A DNA stretch of 64,000 bases from positions 1-64,000 of the forward strand of contig NZ_WFPS01000082.1 in NCBI RefSeq assembly GCF_015487465.1. Direction: 5' to 3'. Below, piece by piece: positions 27,096 through 36,900 of the stretch. The DNA is from Persephonella sp. Its GTDB lineage: Bacteria > Aquificota > Aquificia > Aquificales > Hydrogenothermaceae. The notes under the pieces were generated by a model. That model was not told the DNA's origin. It did not search any database and was given only the letters and a program-made list of their open reading frames with translations. Each line of letters begins with the position of its first letter. Position 1 is the stretch's first letter. Position numbers and translations under genes: made by a program.

Positions 27096-27661
27096 TCCTT
27101 CCACCTTCTGTAAAGGCTGTGCTTTATACCAAAATGATCAAGCACCTTACCAACAACGAAATCAATCATCTCCTCAACGGTTTTTGGATTATTATAAAAA
27201 GCCGGAGATGCAACGGCAACTGTGCCTCCTGCTATTGTTATCTTTTCCATATTTTTGATATGTATAAGTGACAAAGGCATCTCTCTGACAAGCATAAAAA
27301 GTTTTTTCCTTTCTTTCAGGGCAACATCACAAACCCTGTGAATAAGGTTGTTTGATATTCCGTTTGCAACAGCTCCAAGTGTTCCAGTAGAACAGGGGGC
27401 AACTATAACCCCTTTTGTTTCTATAAGCCTTGAACCGCTTGAGATAGGAGCTTCAATCCTATTCTGGTCGTAAAAAATACAATTTTCAGGTAGATCTTTA
27501 AAAAACTCCTCTTTTTTTATTCCTGCTTCTTCTTCCATCACTTTAAATCCGCTTTCTGAAACGATCAGATAAACAAAATGATCCTTTAAAAGTTGTTGAA
27601 GCAGTCTTTTTCCGTATAAAAATCCGCTTGCCCCTGTTATACATAAAACTATCTTTTCCAT
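27092..27661 (-). CDS. ubiX: UbiX/Pad1-family flavin prenyltransferase
   Basis: Makes prenylated FMN, the cofactor of UbiD-type decarboxylases. The N-terminal motif LCITGASGFLYGKRLLQQL binds FMN. VAPCSTGTLGAVANGISNNL is highly characteristic, and so is KLFMLVREMPLSLIHIKNM. Length is 189 aa, typical. A UbiD partner is not in the window. A UbiA-like prenyltransferase (51.4 kb) and a UbiE-like methyltransferase (43 kb) suggest quinone synthesis as one use. It overlaps the recombinase gene by 4 bp and is divergent from dedA. Confidence 0.92.
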   Translation of the reverse strand: MEKIVLCITGASGFLYGKRLLQQLLKDHFVYLIVSESGFKVMEEEAGIKKEEFFKDLPENCIFYDQNRIEAPISSGSRLIETKGVIVAPCSTGTLGAVANGISNNLIHRVCDVALKERKKLFMLVREMPLSLIHIKNMEKITIAGGTVAVASPAFYNNPKTVEEMIDFVVGKVLDHFGIKHSLYRRWKE

Positions 27662-27706
27662 AGGACGATTATGCCATAGGTTATAATAATATTCTATTAG
27701 TTTATC

Positions 27707-27711
27707 GGAGG
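27707..27711 (+). promoter_or_regulatory. Ribosome binding site that decides the ATA start of the DedA gene
   Basis: GGAGG at 27707-27711 is followed by an 8-bp spacer and ATA at 27720-27722. The 12-mer ATCGGAGGTAAT (27704-27715) also occurs at the flagellin ribosome binding site (57452-57463), and GGAGGTAAT is close to the full anti-SD complement GGAGGTGAT. Confidence 0.75.
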
Positions 27712-27719
27712 TAATTTAA

Positions 27720-28286
27720 ATAGAGAGCCTTGAACACTTTCTACAGAATTACGGATATATTGCTGTTTTTATCGGCACATTTCTTGAAGGTGAACTTTTT
27801 CTGCTTGTTGTTGGCTTTTTCATAAAACTTAAACTTCTTAATCCTTATGTATCTCTTGTTTCTGCAATGGCAGGGGCTTTTCTCCACGAGATAATATACT
27901 TTCTTGTGGGCAAATGGAAAGGAAGGCAGTTTCTCCTCAGAAATAAACATACCAGAAAAGAATATATGAGAGCTAAAAAACTACTCCAAAAATACGGCGT
28001 TTTATCAATCTTTATAATCAGATTTTTGTATGGAATGAGAATGATCCCGATGATGCTTATGGGTGCAACAGGCTTTGGAACTGTGAAATTCATTTTTTTC
28101 AATCTCATATCTCTATTTTTCTGGGCAGTGATTTATCTTTCTGTAGGTTATTTCTTTGGAAAGGCAGCAGAACATTTCTTCGGGGAGGCAAAAGAGTACT
28201 ACTTTATAGCTGTTGGTGTGATAATCTTTTTCCTTTTTCTTATACTTATATATCCGAGGATTGCCGAAAAAATCAGAAAAGAGTAA
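27720..28286 (+). CDS. DedA-family membrane protein, apparent ATA start codon
   Basis: The DedA/SNARE-associated fold is seen in LEGELFLLVVGFF near the start and in IIRFLYGMRMIPMMLMGATG, which holds the conserved R-x3-G-x-R pattern. Several TM helices and a C-terminal helix (VGVIIFFLFLILIYP) follow. DedA proteins act in membrane lipid and proton homeostasis; some flip undecaprenyl phosphate. The coding frame runs upstream of the first ATG (27867) through SLEHFLQNYGYIAVFIGTF to ATA at 27720, 8 bp after GGAGG. No ATG, GTG or TTG occurs in frame between, so ATA is the apparent start (188 aa, near family size). Starting at 27867 would delete the N-terminal helix. Confidence 0.8.
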   Translation: MESLEHFLQNYGYIAVFIGTFLEGELFLLVVGFFIKLKLLNPYVSLVSAMAGAFLHEIIYFLVGKWKGRQFLLRNKHTRKEYMRAKKLLQKYGVLSIFIIRFLYGMRMIPMMLMGATGFGTVKFIFFNLISLFFWAVIYLSVGYFFGKAAEHFFGEAKEYYFIAVGVIIFFLFLILIYPRIAEKIRKE

Positions 28287-28721
28287 TCATTTAACAACAA
28301 GAACAGACTGGTTAGCATACTTAACAAGATTTCCTGCTGTTGTTCCAAGTATCATTCTTTTGAAACCTCCAACACCTCTGTGACCAACAACGATAAGATC
28401 ACACCCGTTTTGATCTGCATATGCCATAAGCTCTTCTGCAGGTTCCCCCTCAACAACTTTTGTTATCGCTTTTACTTCTTTTTCCTCTGCTATCTGTTTT
28501 GCCTCTTTCAAAAACCTCTCTTCTTTGGATATTTCCTCTTTTTCATACTGCTCTATCTCCTCAGGTGGTATGTAATCTATAGCAGCAAACTCAAAAGGTC
28601 TTACAACGCCAACTATGTGAAGTTCTCCCCCGCACATCTTTGCCAGTTCAACAGCTTTTCTTAAGGCTTTCATACTTGCCTCTGAACCGTCATAACCGAT
28701 AAGGATTTTTTTAAAAGCCAT
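28287..28721 (-). CDS. Universal stress protein, UspA family
   Basis: 144-residue single Usp domain. The N-terminal strand and loop ILIGYDGSEASMKAL are typical, and the ATP-binding pattern G-2x-G-9x-G-(S/T) is seen in VGHRGVGGFKRMILGTTAG. The C-terminal strand is QSVLVVK. Such proteins bind ATP and contribute to stress tolerance without a single defined reaction. It follows leuS by 3 bp and its stop abuts the dedA stop on the other strand. Confidence 0.9.
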   Translation of the reverse strand: MAFKKILIGYDGSEASMKALRKAVELAKMCGGELHIVGVVRPFEFAAIDYIPPEEIEQYEKEEISKEERFLKEAKQIAEEKEVKAITKVVEGEPAEELMAYADQNGCDLIVVGHRGVGGFKRMILGTTAGNLVKYANQSVLVVK

Positions 28722-28724
28722 ACT

Positions 28725-31412
28725 TTACCCCTTTACGACAATGTTCAGGATTTTTCCCTTTATAAAGATAACTTTAATAATTTCTTTTCCTTCTGTCCAT
28801 CTTTTAACATTTTCATTCTCAAAGGCTAAATTTTTTACAGTTTCCTCATCTGCATCATAAGGAACAACGATTTTTGCTCTTAATTTTCCGTTAACCTGGA
28901 CGGGAATTTCCTTTGTTTCCTCTTTTAGAGCTTCCTCCTGATGCTCAGGGAATTTCTGGTTTATCGTAAAGCCTTCATTTCCTATCTCTCTCCACATAGC
29001 ATCAGCTATAAACGGGGTGAAAGGCGAAAGCATAAGTATCAGATTTTCAACACATTCTTTTAAAAGCTTTGTATTGTTTCCTTTGTAAGAGGTTAGCTCA
29101 TTGAAAAGCTCCATTATTGCGGCTATCGCTGTGTTAAACTGGTATTCTCTGTTTATGTCATCATTAACCTTTTTTATTGTCTGGTGTAGTTTTCTTCTTA
29201 GCTTTTTGTCTTTTTCATCCAGGTTTCTAAAATCTTGTTGTGAATATTCTACTTCCCTTAGCTGATCTGCCTTTTCTATAACAAAATTCCAGACCCTTTT
29301 TAAAAATCTGTGGGCACCTTCAATACCGCTGTCAGTCCAGTCAAAGCTGTTTTGTGGTGGGGCTGCAAAAAGTATGTAAAGCCTTACAGTATCAGCTCCG
29401 TATCTGTTTATCATCTCGTCAGGATCAACTGTGTTATGTTTTGATTTTGACATTTTGTCTGATTTTCCGTATTTTTCTTCAAGCTCTTTCAGTTTCTCCA
29501 TAGGAAGATCAAGTTTTTCAAACAAAAGTTTTGCGTTATCGTTGATATTTAGATGGTTCTCTTCTAAAAACTCTTTTATCTTTTTGCTGTTTTCCTTATT
29601 TATTCCAAACTTTTTGTAAATATCACCGACAGTATCCTTCTCTGTCAGATCAAAAATCTGGAGAATTTTTTGTATCTTTATCCATTTTTTCAGAACCATT
29701 CCTTGTGTCAGAAGCTTTTTAAAGGGTTCTTTTTGATCAACAAGACCTAACTCCCTTAAAAACTTTGTGAAAAACCTTGCATAAAGAAGGTGAAGGACAG
29801 CATGTTCAATACCGCCTATATAAAGATCAACAGGCATCCAGTAATCTGCCTTTTCCTTATCAAAAGGTTTTCTGTCGTTTTTAGGATCACAGTATCTGAG
29901 GAAATACCATGAGCTGTCAATGAATGTGTCCATTGTGTCTGTTTCTCTCAGAGCTTCTTTTCCACATTTTGGACATTTTGTTTTAACAAACTGTTCCACT
30001 GATGAAAGGGGGTTTCCCATACCTGTAAACTGGACATTTTCAGGTAAGACAACAGGGAGGTCCTCTTCCGGAACAGGAACAGTTCCACAGCTATCACAGT
30101 AAACTATAGGAATAGGGGTTCCCCAGTATCTTTGTCTTGATATATTCCAGTCCCTCAGTCTGAAATTTACTGTTTTTTCTCCGTAGCCTTTCTCTTCAAG
30201 AAGCTGGGTTATCTTTTCTTTTGCTTCAGAAGAAGGTAAACCATCAAAACCGTTTGAATTTATCAGTATTCCCTCATCTTCAAAAGCCTTTTCGTTGTAA
30301 TCCCATTCACCATCTACAGGTTTTATTACAGGTTTTATAGGAATGTTGTATTTTTTTGCAAATTCATGATCCCTCTCATCATGGGCAGGAACAGCCATTA
30401 TAGCTCCAGTTCCGTATCCCCACAGAATGTAGTTTGCTACCCATATAGGTATTTTTTCCCCTGTTATAGGGTTTACGGCGTATCTTCCTGTGAAAACACC
30501 TTCTTTTTCCTCTATTATGTTTCTTTCCTTTGCCGGCATTGTCAGATATTTATTGATAAACTCCTCTACCTGATCTTCCTGATCTGTTCCCTTTGAAAGC
30601 TCCAGAGCCAACGGGTGCTCAGGGGCAAGTGCCATAAATGTGACGCCGAATATAGTATCAGGTCTTGTTGTGAAAACCTCTAATACCGCTGTTGAGTCTT
30701 CAACAGGAAATCTTATTGTTGCTCCTGTTGATTTTCCTATCCAGTTTTTCTGCATTGTTAAGACAGCTTCAGGCCAGTTGCCTTTTAGCTCATCAAGGTC
30801 ATCAAGAAGAACTTCCGCATAATCTGTTATCCTCAAAAACCATGAAGGGATTTCTTTTTGAACAACAGGTGTGTCGCACCTCCAGCATTTTCCTTCTATT
30901 ACCTGTTCGTTTGCAAGAACAGTCATGTCGTGGGGACACCAGTTAACAACAGCAGACTTCCTGTAGGCTATACCTTTTTCATACATTTTAAGGAATATCC
31001 ACTGGTTCCATTTGTAATAATCAGGTGAGCATGTTGTTACCTCCCTGCTCCAGTCGTAAGAAAATCCAAGCCTTTTCAGCTCTTTTCTCATGTAGTCTAT
31101 ATTTTCATAAGTCCATTTTGCAGGGTGAACTCCGCTTTTTATAGCTGCATTTTCTGCCGGCATACCGAAAGCGTCCCAGCCCATCGGGTGAAGGGTGTTT
31201 TTTCCTTTCATTTTGAGGTATCTGTTAACAACATCACCTATGGCGTAATTTCTCACATGTCCCATATGTATCCTTCCAGAAGGATACGGGAACATCTCAA
31301 GAACATAAAATTTGGTTTTTCCTTCTTTTTCTTCTGTTTTAAAAATATCTAAAGATTCCCATTCTTTTAATAGCTTTTCTTCTATCTCTTTGAAATCATA
31401 TTCCTTTTTCAA
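28725..31412 (-). CDS. leuS: Leucyl-tRNA synthetase, single chain
   Basis: Class I synthetase charging tRNA(Leu), 895 aa. The HIGH-type motif is PYPSGRIHMGHVRNY. The CP1 editing domain has the Thr-rich FTTRPDTIFGVTF and GTGAIMAVPAHDERDHEFA. The KMSKS loop is KMSKSKHNTVDPDEM, followed by the anticodon-binding domain and a C-terminal domain. A roughly 70-residue Lys/Glu/Leu-rich segment (coded at about 29470-29690) lies between LLTQGMVLK and KMSKS, at the position of the leucine-specific insertion. In Aquifex aeolicus LeuRS is two separate subunits; here it is one chain. Confidence 0.95.
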   Translation of the reverse strand: MKKEYDFKEIEEKLLKEWESLDIFKTEEKEGKTKFYVLEMFPYPSGRIHMGHVRNYAIGDVVNRYLKMKGKNTLHPMGWDAFGMPAENAAIKSGVHPAKWTYENIDYMRKELKRLGFSYDWSREVTTCSPDYYKWNQWIFLKMYEKGIAYRKSAVVNWCPHDMTVLANEQVIEGKCWRCDTPVVQKEIPSWFLRITDYAEVLLDDLDELKGNWPEAVLTMQKNWIGKSTGATIRFPVEDSTAVLEVFTTRPDTIFGVTFMALAPEHPLALELSKGTDQEDQVEEFINKYLTMPAKERNIIEEKEGVFTGRYAVNPITGEKIPIWVANYILWGYGTGAIMAVPAHDERDHEFAKKYNIPIKPVIKPVDGEWDYNEKAFEDEGILINSNGFDGLPSSEAKEKITQLLEEKGYGEKTVNFRLRDWNISRQRYWGTPIPIVYCDSCGTVPVPEEDLPVVLPENVQFTGMGNPLSSVEQFVKTKCPKCGKEALRETDTMDTFIDSSWYFLRYCDPKNDRKPFDKEKADYWMPVDLYIGGIEHAVLHLLYARFFTKFLRELGLVDQKEPFKKLLTQGMVLKKWIKIQKILQIFDLTEKDTVGDIYKKFGINKENSKKIKEFLEENHLNINDNAKLLFEKLDLPMEKLKELEEKYGKSDKMSKSKHNTVDPDEMINRYGADTVRLYILFAAPPQNSFDWTDSGIEGAHRFLKRVWNFVIEKADQLREVEYSQQDFRNLDEKDKKLRRKLHQTIKKVNDDINREYQFNTAIAAIMELFNELTSYKGNNTKLLKECVENLILMLSPFTPFIADAMWREIGNEGFTINQKFPEHQEEALKEETKEIPVQVNGKLRAKIVVPYDADEETVKNLAFENENVKRWTEGKEIIKVIFIKGKILNIVVKG

Positions 31413-31477
31413 CTCCTGTCCTCCATAAATATTGTGATATTATTATAAACCACAAAGCATAAGGTTGAGAGGTTGAA

Positions 31478-32278
31478 ATGAAAAGGTTGATAGGGTTGTT
31501 TCTGTTGATTTTCGGGATTTCATACAGCGACACGCTTATTCTTACGAGTGGAAAATACCAGACATACATTCAGCAGGAAGAGTTTATGATTGCAGAAGGA
31601 GAAAACATAATAGGTCCTATTTCTCTGCTTCCGATCGCTGTTGTTGATGCTGTTGATGTTTCTGCTGATAACTTATCAATAAAAAGGCTGATAATAGAAA
31701 AAACATCACAGGATTGGAAGAAGAACCTCCTTGGCAAATTTGTTACAGTTGAAGGTGAAGGAAGGGTAATCAGAGGAACTGTTATATCCATAGACGACAG
31801 ATACATAACCATTTCTGGCAAGAAGGGATTTATCGTAACAACCATACCTGAGTTTTCATCAAGAATATCGTCCCACCTTAGATGGGAAGAACTTTTTTCT
31901 CCACAGCTTACTCTGAAAGTCAATTCTCAAGAAGCAAGAACGCAGATATTCAAGGTAAGCTATCCTATAAAAGGGATCAAATGGAAAATTAGCTACATAC
32001 TGAAAATCAGAAATGGATTAAAAATACTCAAAGGCTACATACTGATTGATAACAACACCCCTGTTGACTTTAAAAGAATAAACCTTGTTATAAATGGCAA
32101 GATAAAAAAAACCTTTAAAGATATGGCAATTCCACCTTTTACCCAGAAAAGAATTGAATTTATGAAAAGACAGATACAATCTGCCGATGATCTTAAAGAC
32201 ATTCCTATAGGATATGTTCATATTTATAAAAATGGAGTTTATAAAACTTCCAAAAGATTAAGTGATGTGTTCAGATAA
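31478..32278 (+). CDS. Exported protein with DUF4139-like C-terminal region, unknown function
   Basis: 266 aa with a signal peptide (MKRLIGLFLLIFGISYSDTL). The middle has a beta-rich segment with LLGKFVTVEGEGRVIRGTV, reminiscent of small SH3- or OB-like folds. The second half, IKWKISYILKIRNGLKILKG then DFKRINLVINGK, resembles the W-x3-Y and N-L-V-x-N-G pattern of DUF4139 proteins. No enzymatic residues are recognised. It overlaps rsmI by about 14 bp, so the two are probably cotranscribed. The likely location is the periplasm. Confidence 0.7.
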   Translation: MKRLIGLFLLIFGISYSDTLILTSGKYQTYIQQEEFMIAEGENIIGPISLLPIAVVDAVDVSADNLSIKRLIIEKTSQDWKKNLLGKFVTVEGEGRVIRGTVISIDDRYITISGKKGFIVTTIPEFSSRISSHLRWEELFSPQLTLKVNSQEARTQIFKVSYPIKGIKWKISYILKIRNGLKILKGYILIDNNTPVDFKRINLVINGKIKKTFKDMAIPPFTQKRIEFMKRQIQSADDLKDIPIGYVHIYKNGVYKTSKRLSDVFR

Positions 32279-33110
32279 AAAAGGTGTCCTTTATGTTGTT
32301 GCAACTCCTATAGGAAATCTAAAGGATATAACGATAAGAGCTTTAGAAACTCTAAAAAGTGTAAACATAATAGCCTGTGAAGACACAAGGGTAACAAAAA
32401 AACTTCTTAACTATTATGGTATACACGGAAAAAAGTTAATACCTTACCATGAGCATATTGAGGAAGAAACATCAGAAAAATTGATATCTATTTTAAAGTG
32501 TGAGGAAGATATAGCTCTTGTTTCGGATGCAGGAACTCCGTGCATCTCAGACCCTGGCTACAGGGTTGTAAAAAAAGCGTGGGAAAATGGTATAAGAGTT
32601 GTACCTGTTCCAGGTGCATTTGCAGGTGCTGCGGCACTTTCAGCCTCAGGTCTTCCCTCTGACAAATTTCTTTTTGTGGGTTTCTTGCCTAATAAACCAA
32701 AAAAGAAAGAAAAACTTCTTGAGGAATACATAAAAACAGGTATTACATTTATCCTTTATGAAAGCCCCAGAAGAATTAAAAAGACCATTCAACTTATAGG
32801 GGAGATTTCTCCCGAATCTGATGTTGTGGTTGCAAAGGAGATTACAAAGATCCATGAAAGATTTTTCAGGGGGAAAGCAAAAGAAATATTAAATATTTTA
32901 GATGAAGAAACTCTCTTAAAAGGAGAGTTTGTTATTGTAGTCTATCCGGCAGATATAGAAAAAAAGGAAGATACACAGATACACATGGAAATACAAAAGC
33001 TGATTAGAGAAGGTAAAAAAGCAAAGGAGATAGCCAGAGAAATATCAACAAGATTTGGGATACCAAAAAACAAGGTTTACAAAATTGTTGTCTCCCATCA
33101 AAAAGAGTAA
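32265..33110 (+). CDS. rsmI: 16S rRNA (cytidine1402-2'-O)-methyltransferase
   Basis: Methylates the ribose of C1402 in the ribosomal P site. Tetrapyrrole-methylase-fold motifs are clear: YVVATPIGNLKDITIRALE, CEDTRVTKKLL, LVSDAGTPCISDPGYRVV, VPVPGAFAGAAALSASGLP and FILYESPRRIKKTI. Length is 281 aa from the ATG at 32265; a GTG lies one codon earlier. It overlaps the upstream exported protein gene and the convergent barrel-like gene (13 bp). Confidence 0.94.
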   Translation: MCSDKKGVLYVVATPIGNLKDITIRALETLKSVNIIACEDTRVTKKLLNYYGIHGKKLIPYHEHIEEETSEKLISILKCEEDIALVSDAGTPCISDPGYRVVKKAWENGIRVVPVPGAFAGAAALSASGLPSDKFLFVGFLPNKPKKKEKLLEEYIKTGITFILYESPRRIKKTIQLIGEISPESDVVVAKEITKIHERFFRGKAKEILNILDEETLLKGEFVIVVYPADIEKKEDTQIHMEIQKLIREGKKAKEIAREISTRFGIPKNKVYKIVVSHQKE

Positions 33111-33940
33111 CCTAAACCAAAAAACCCGTAAGAATCTGTTATAACCAGATCGTCTTTATTTAGGTTTAATGCGATATTGTTAATCTTTACATCTTTTAGT
33201 TCCCATCTGTCATATTTGTATCCAGCTGTTACATAAAGCTGTGGTGAAAGGGTCAAAAACAGTATCTTTTTCTTTTCTTTAAAAATATAAAATTTAATTC
33301 CGCCGCCTATGGTCATATAACTGCCGTTTACACTTCCGTCTATACCCCATTTTTCATTTTCAACCTTTCCTGTCTGGTAACCGTATGAGAAAAAGCCAAA
33401 GATGTTTATGCGGGGAAATATCTCATATCCTCCTTTAACCGATCCACCAACCCTGTAAGTTTTTATCTCTGTCTTGCTGTCGGGCAGAGCTGATAAGGTG
33501 TTGTTGTTGTTGCTATCTGTGTTGTAATTTTCTATATATGGTAAAGATATTCCCAAAAAGGCTGAAAATCCAAGATATGAACTTCCTGAATTTAATACAT
33601 CAAACCCAAGATCAATTTGACCGTCAAACCCTTTCAGTTCATACTCCATCTGTGGTTTGTAACCTGGAGTTGGATCATAGGCAGTATTGTATAAATCTAT
33701 TACTTTTCTCTCTTTTTCTGATGACAAAAAGGAAAGATTGTAGCTGTAATAAAGTCTGTTTCCAAATATATTTTTATGCTGTTCTGCAATGGAATAAACA
33801 GTTATATCTTCTTTTATTTCTTTTGAGCTTCCAAAAATATCTGAGCTTACAGAAAAACTCCCTTTCCCAAACCTTAATTCTGCAGAGTTTGATATAGAAA
33901 AAATAAGAAGAATAAATAAGAAAAAGTTTTTCCTTAACAT
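33098..33940 (-). CDS. Probable outer-membrane beta-barrel protein
   Basis: 280 aa with a signal peptide (MLRKNFFLFILLIFSISNSA) and a series of alternating amphipathic strands (NRLYYSYNLSFLSS, GFDGQIDLGFDVLN, YLGFSAFLGISLPY, INIFGFFSYGYQTG, SYMTIGGGIKFYIF, FLTLSPQLYVTAGYKYD). The chain ends in GYSF; a C-terminal Phe is the usual signal for BAM insertion. No family is recognised. It stands alone between the RND operon terminator and rsmI. Confidence 0.72.
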   Translation of the reverse strand: MLRKNFFLFILLIFSISNSAELRFGKGSFSVSSDIFGSSKEIKEDITVYSIAEQHKNIFGNRLYYSYNLSFLSSEKERKVIDLYNTAYDPTPGYKPQMEYELKGFDGQIDLGFDVLNSGSSYLGFSAFLGISLPYIENYNTDSNNNNTLSALPDSKTEIKTYRVGGSVKGGYEIFPRINIFGFFSYGYQTGKVENEKWGIDGSVNGSYMTIGGGIKFYIFKEKKKILFLTLSPQLYVTAGYKYDRWELKDVKINNIALNLNKDDLVITDSYGFFGLGYSF

Positions 33941-33956
33941 TTAGTCTCCTTTTCTC

Positions 33957-33980
33957 AAAAAGGGGGTTTTAAACCCCCCC
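33957..33980 (-). terminator. Rho-independent terminator after the RND efflux operon
   Basis: On the minus strand a GGGGGTTT / AAACCCCC hairpin (33962-33978) is followed by TTTTT (33961-33957). It lies just after the RND permease stop and before the barrel-like gene start, so the barrel-like gene needs its own promoter. Confidence 0.8.
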
Positions 33981-33985
33981 TGTAA

Positions 33986-36900
33986 TTATTTCTCAGGTTT
34001 TTCATCTATAGGAACTGCAGGTGCCATGCCCAGTGTTAATGCTCTTTTTCTTTCTATCATGTAGTAAAGAACCGGAACAACAACAAGGGTTATAAGGGTT
34101 GATGCACCTGTTCCGAATATTAGGGCGATGGCAAGACCGTTAAAAATAGGATCAAATATTATAACAAAGGCACCTACTATTATCGCCGCAGCTGTCAGAA
34201 GAATAGGTCTTGTTCTGACTATCCCTGCCTCAAGGAGAGCTTCCTCAACAGAATACCCTTCCTTTAGTTTATCCTCTGCAAACTGAACAAGAAGGATTGA
34301 GTTTCTCAGAATAATACCTGCTAGAGCTATAAAACCTATCATTGATGTTGCTGTGAAAAACGCACCCATCAGCCAGTGCCCCGGGACTATTCCAACAAGG
34401 GTAAATGGAATTGGAGACATTATAACAGCAGGCATTCTAAATGATCCAAACCAACCAACAAGAAGCATATAAAGAACAACTATAGCAACAGCAAAAGCTA
34501 TTCCCATATCCCTGAATGTTTCGTATGTTATCTGCCACTCACCGTCCCATTTTACATAATATCTGTCTTCAAGCTCAGGCTGGTGGGTTAGAAGCTCGGT
34601 TATACCTTTTCCGTCAGGTGTTTTTATCTGTTTTATCTTGTCCCACAGATCCAGAATTGGATAAACAGGTGAGCCTATTGTATCGTTTATATTCGCTATT
34701 ACATAAACAACTTTCTGGAGATTTTTTCTGTATATATCGTTCTGGGAACTACCCTTTTCTACTTCTACAAATGTTTTTATAGGTATCCCACCTTTTGGTG
34801 TAGGTATTTTCATAGAAAGAAGTTTTTCAAGAGATTCTCTGCTTTTGTCGTTAAGCCTTACAACTATGTTCACAGGGTGAAGATCTTTTCCAGAATGGAT
34901 AAATCCTACAGAATAGCCTGCAAGGGCTATTCTCATTGTTTTCACTATAACTTCTTCATTTAGCTGGTATTTTCTTACCTTTTCCCTGTCTATCTTCAGT
35001 ATATACTCCCTCTGTGGAAGGTTTGCATATATCCCAACATCAATAATACCGGGTGTTTCTTCAAATATCTTTTTTATCTCCTTTGCTATCTGAAGCTGAA
35101 CCTTGTAATCTGGACCATAAACTTCAGCAACTATTGGGGATAAAACAGGTGGTCCTGGAGGAGGTTCAACAACAGCTACATACTTTGCCCCATTTTCTTT
35201 TGCTATTTTGTATATGTCATCTCTTATCCTTTCTGCTATCTCATGGGACTGGGCTTTCCTGTCGTGCTTACCTATAAGGTTTACCTTTATCATTGCATAA
35301 TGGGGGGCTTCTCTAAGATAGTAATGTCTTGCAAGACCATTAAAATCAAAAGGTGCAGGAACACCTGCATATATAACGTAATTTTTTACCTCATTAACAT
35401 TTTTTACATAATCTGCAAGTTTTTTGGCAACTAGATATGTGTTTTCAACTGTTGTTCCTTCAGGCATGTCAAGAACTATGAAAAGCTCGCTTTTGTTGTC
35501 GTATGGGAGCATTTTCACAAGAACAGCCCTGTTTACCAGAAGACCTACAGAAACAACAAGAAGCATTCCCATGGCACCTAAAAACAGCCATCTTTTTAGC
35601 CTGCTTTTGAATAGGGGCATGTATATTTTTTCAAATAGCTTTGCAAGGAAACCTGCGGTTTTCTCTTCCTCTTTTTCAAGGTCTTCAGGGGTAAGCTCTT
35701 TAGCCTCATGTTTCAGCCATCTAATTGCCAGATAAGGTGTTAGTATAAACGCAACAAGCATTGAGAAAAACATAGCAACAGAGGAGTTGATAGGAATAGG
35801 TCTCATGTAAGGTCCCATCATTCCTGTAACAAATGCCATCGGAAGCAGGGCGACAATAACAGCAAATGTTGCCAGTATAGTCGGGTTTCCGACCTCATCT
35901 GTTGCAACGACAGCAGCTTCATCAGGGGGGAGTTTTCTCATCTCAAACCATCTGTGTATGTTCTCAAGAACAACAATAGAGTTATCTACAAGAATACCTA
36001 TTGAGAATATGAGTGCAAAAAGGGTAACTCTGTTCAGTGAGTAGCCATAAAGCTCACTCAGGAAAAGGGCAATGGCAAGTGTAACAGGGATTGTTACAGC
36101 AACAATAAGCGACTCTCTCCATCCGAGTGTAACAGCTATCAGAAGGACTATTGAGAATGTTGCTATCAGAAGGTGTTCAATAAGCTCATTTGCTTTTTCC
36201 GTTGCTGTTTCACCGTAATTTCTTGTTACCTTTACGTATATATCATCGGGGATAACCTTCCCTTTCATATCTTCCAATTTGTGGAGTATCGTATCAGCCA
36301 CTACAACAGCATTGCTTCCGGTTTTTTTAGCTATAGCAAGTGTAACAGCATTAAAAGTCTCATTTCTCTTTCCTTCCCCATGAACCCCGTACCCAAACTG
36401 AACGTAATTTGTAGGCTCACCTTCCCCTTCAAAAACCTGAGCAACATCTTTTATGAATATCGGTTTTCCGTTATACACGGTGATAACAACATTTTTCACG
36501 TCTTCAACACTTTTTAAAAACTCTCCCGTTCTTACCTTTACCCTGTAGTTGTTTTCATCAAACTCTCCTGAAGGGAGGGTAAAGTTTGCCTGTTTAAGGG
36601 ATTGGACGACCTGAGGGAGCATTATGTTGTAGGCATTTAGTTTTACAGGATCAAAATAAATATATATGGTTTTTGGTTTTGACCCTATTATTGTAGTTTC
36701 AGAAACATTTTTCAGCTGTTTTATCTCATCCTCAACCTGCTCAACAAATCTTCTAATCTCGTATGAGCTGTATTTTTTGCTATAAAACGTTAATGAGAGT
36801 ATCGGAACATCATCTATAGATTTTGGTTTCACTATAGGCTGCATTGTTCCCGGGGGCATTCTATACATATTTGAATTAAGCTTGCTGTAGAGCCTTACAA

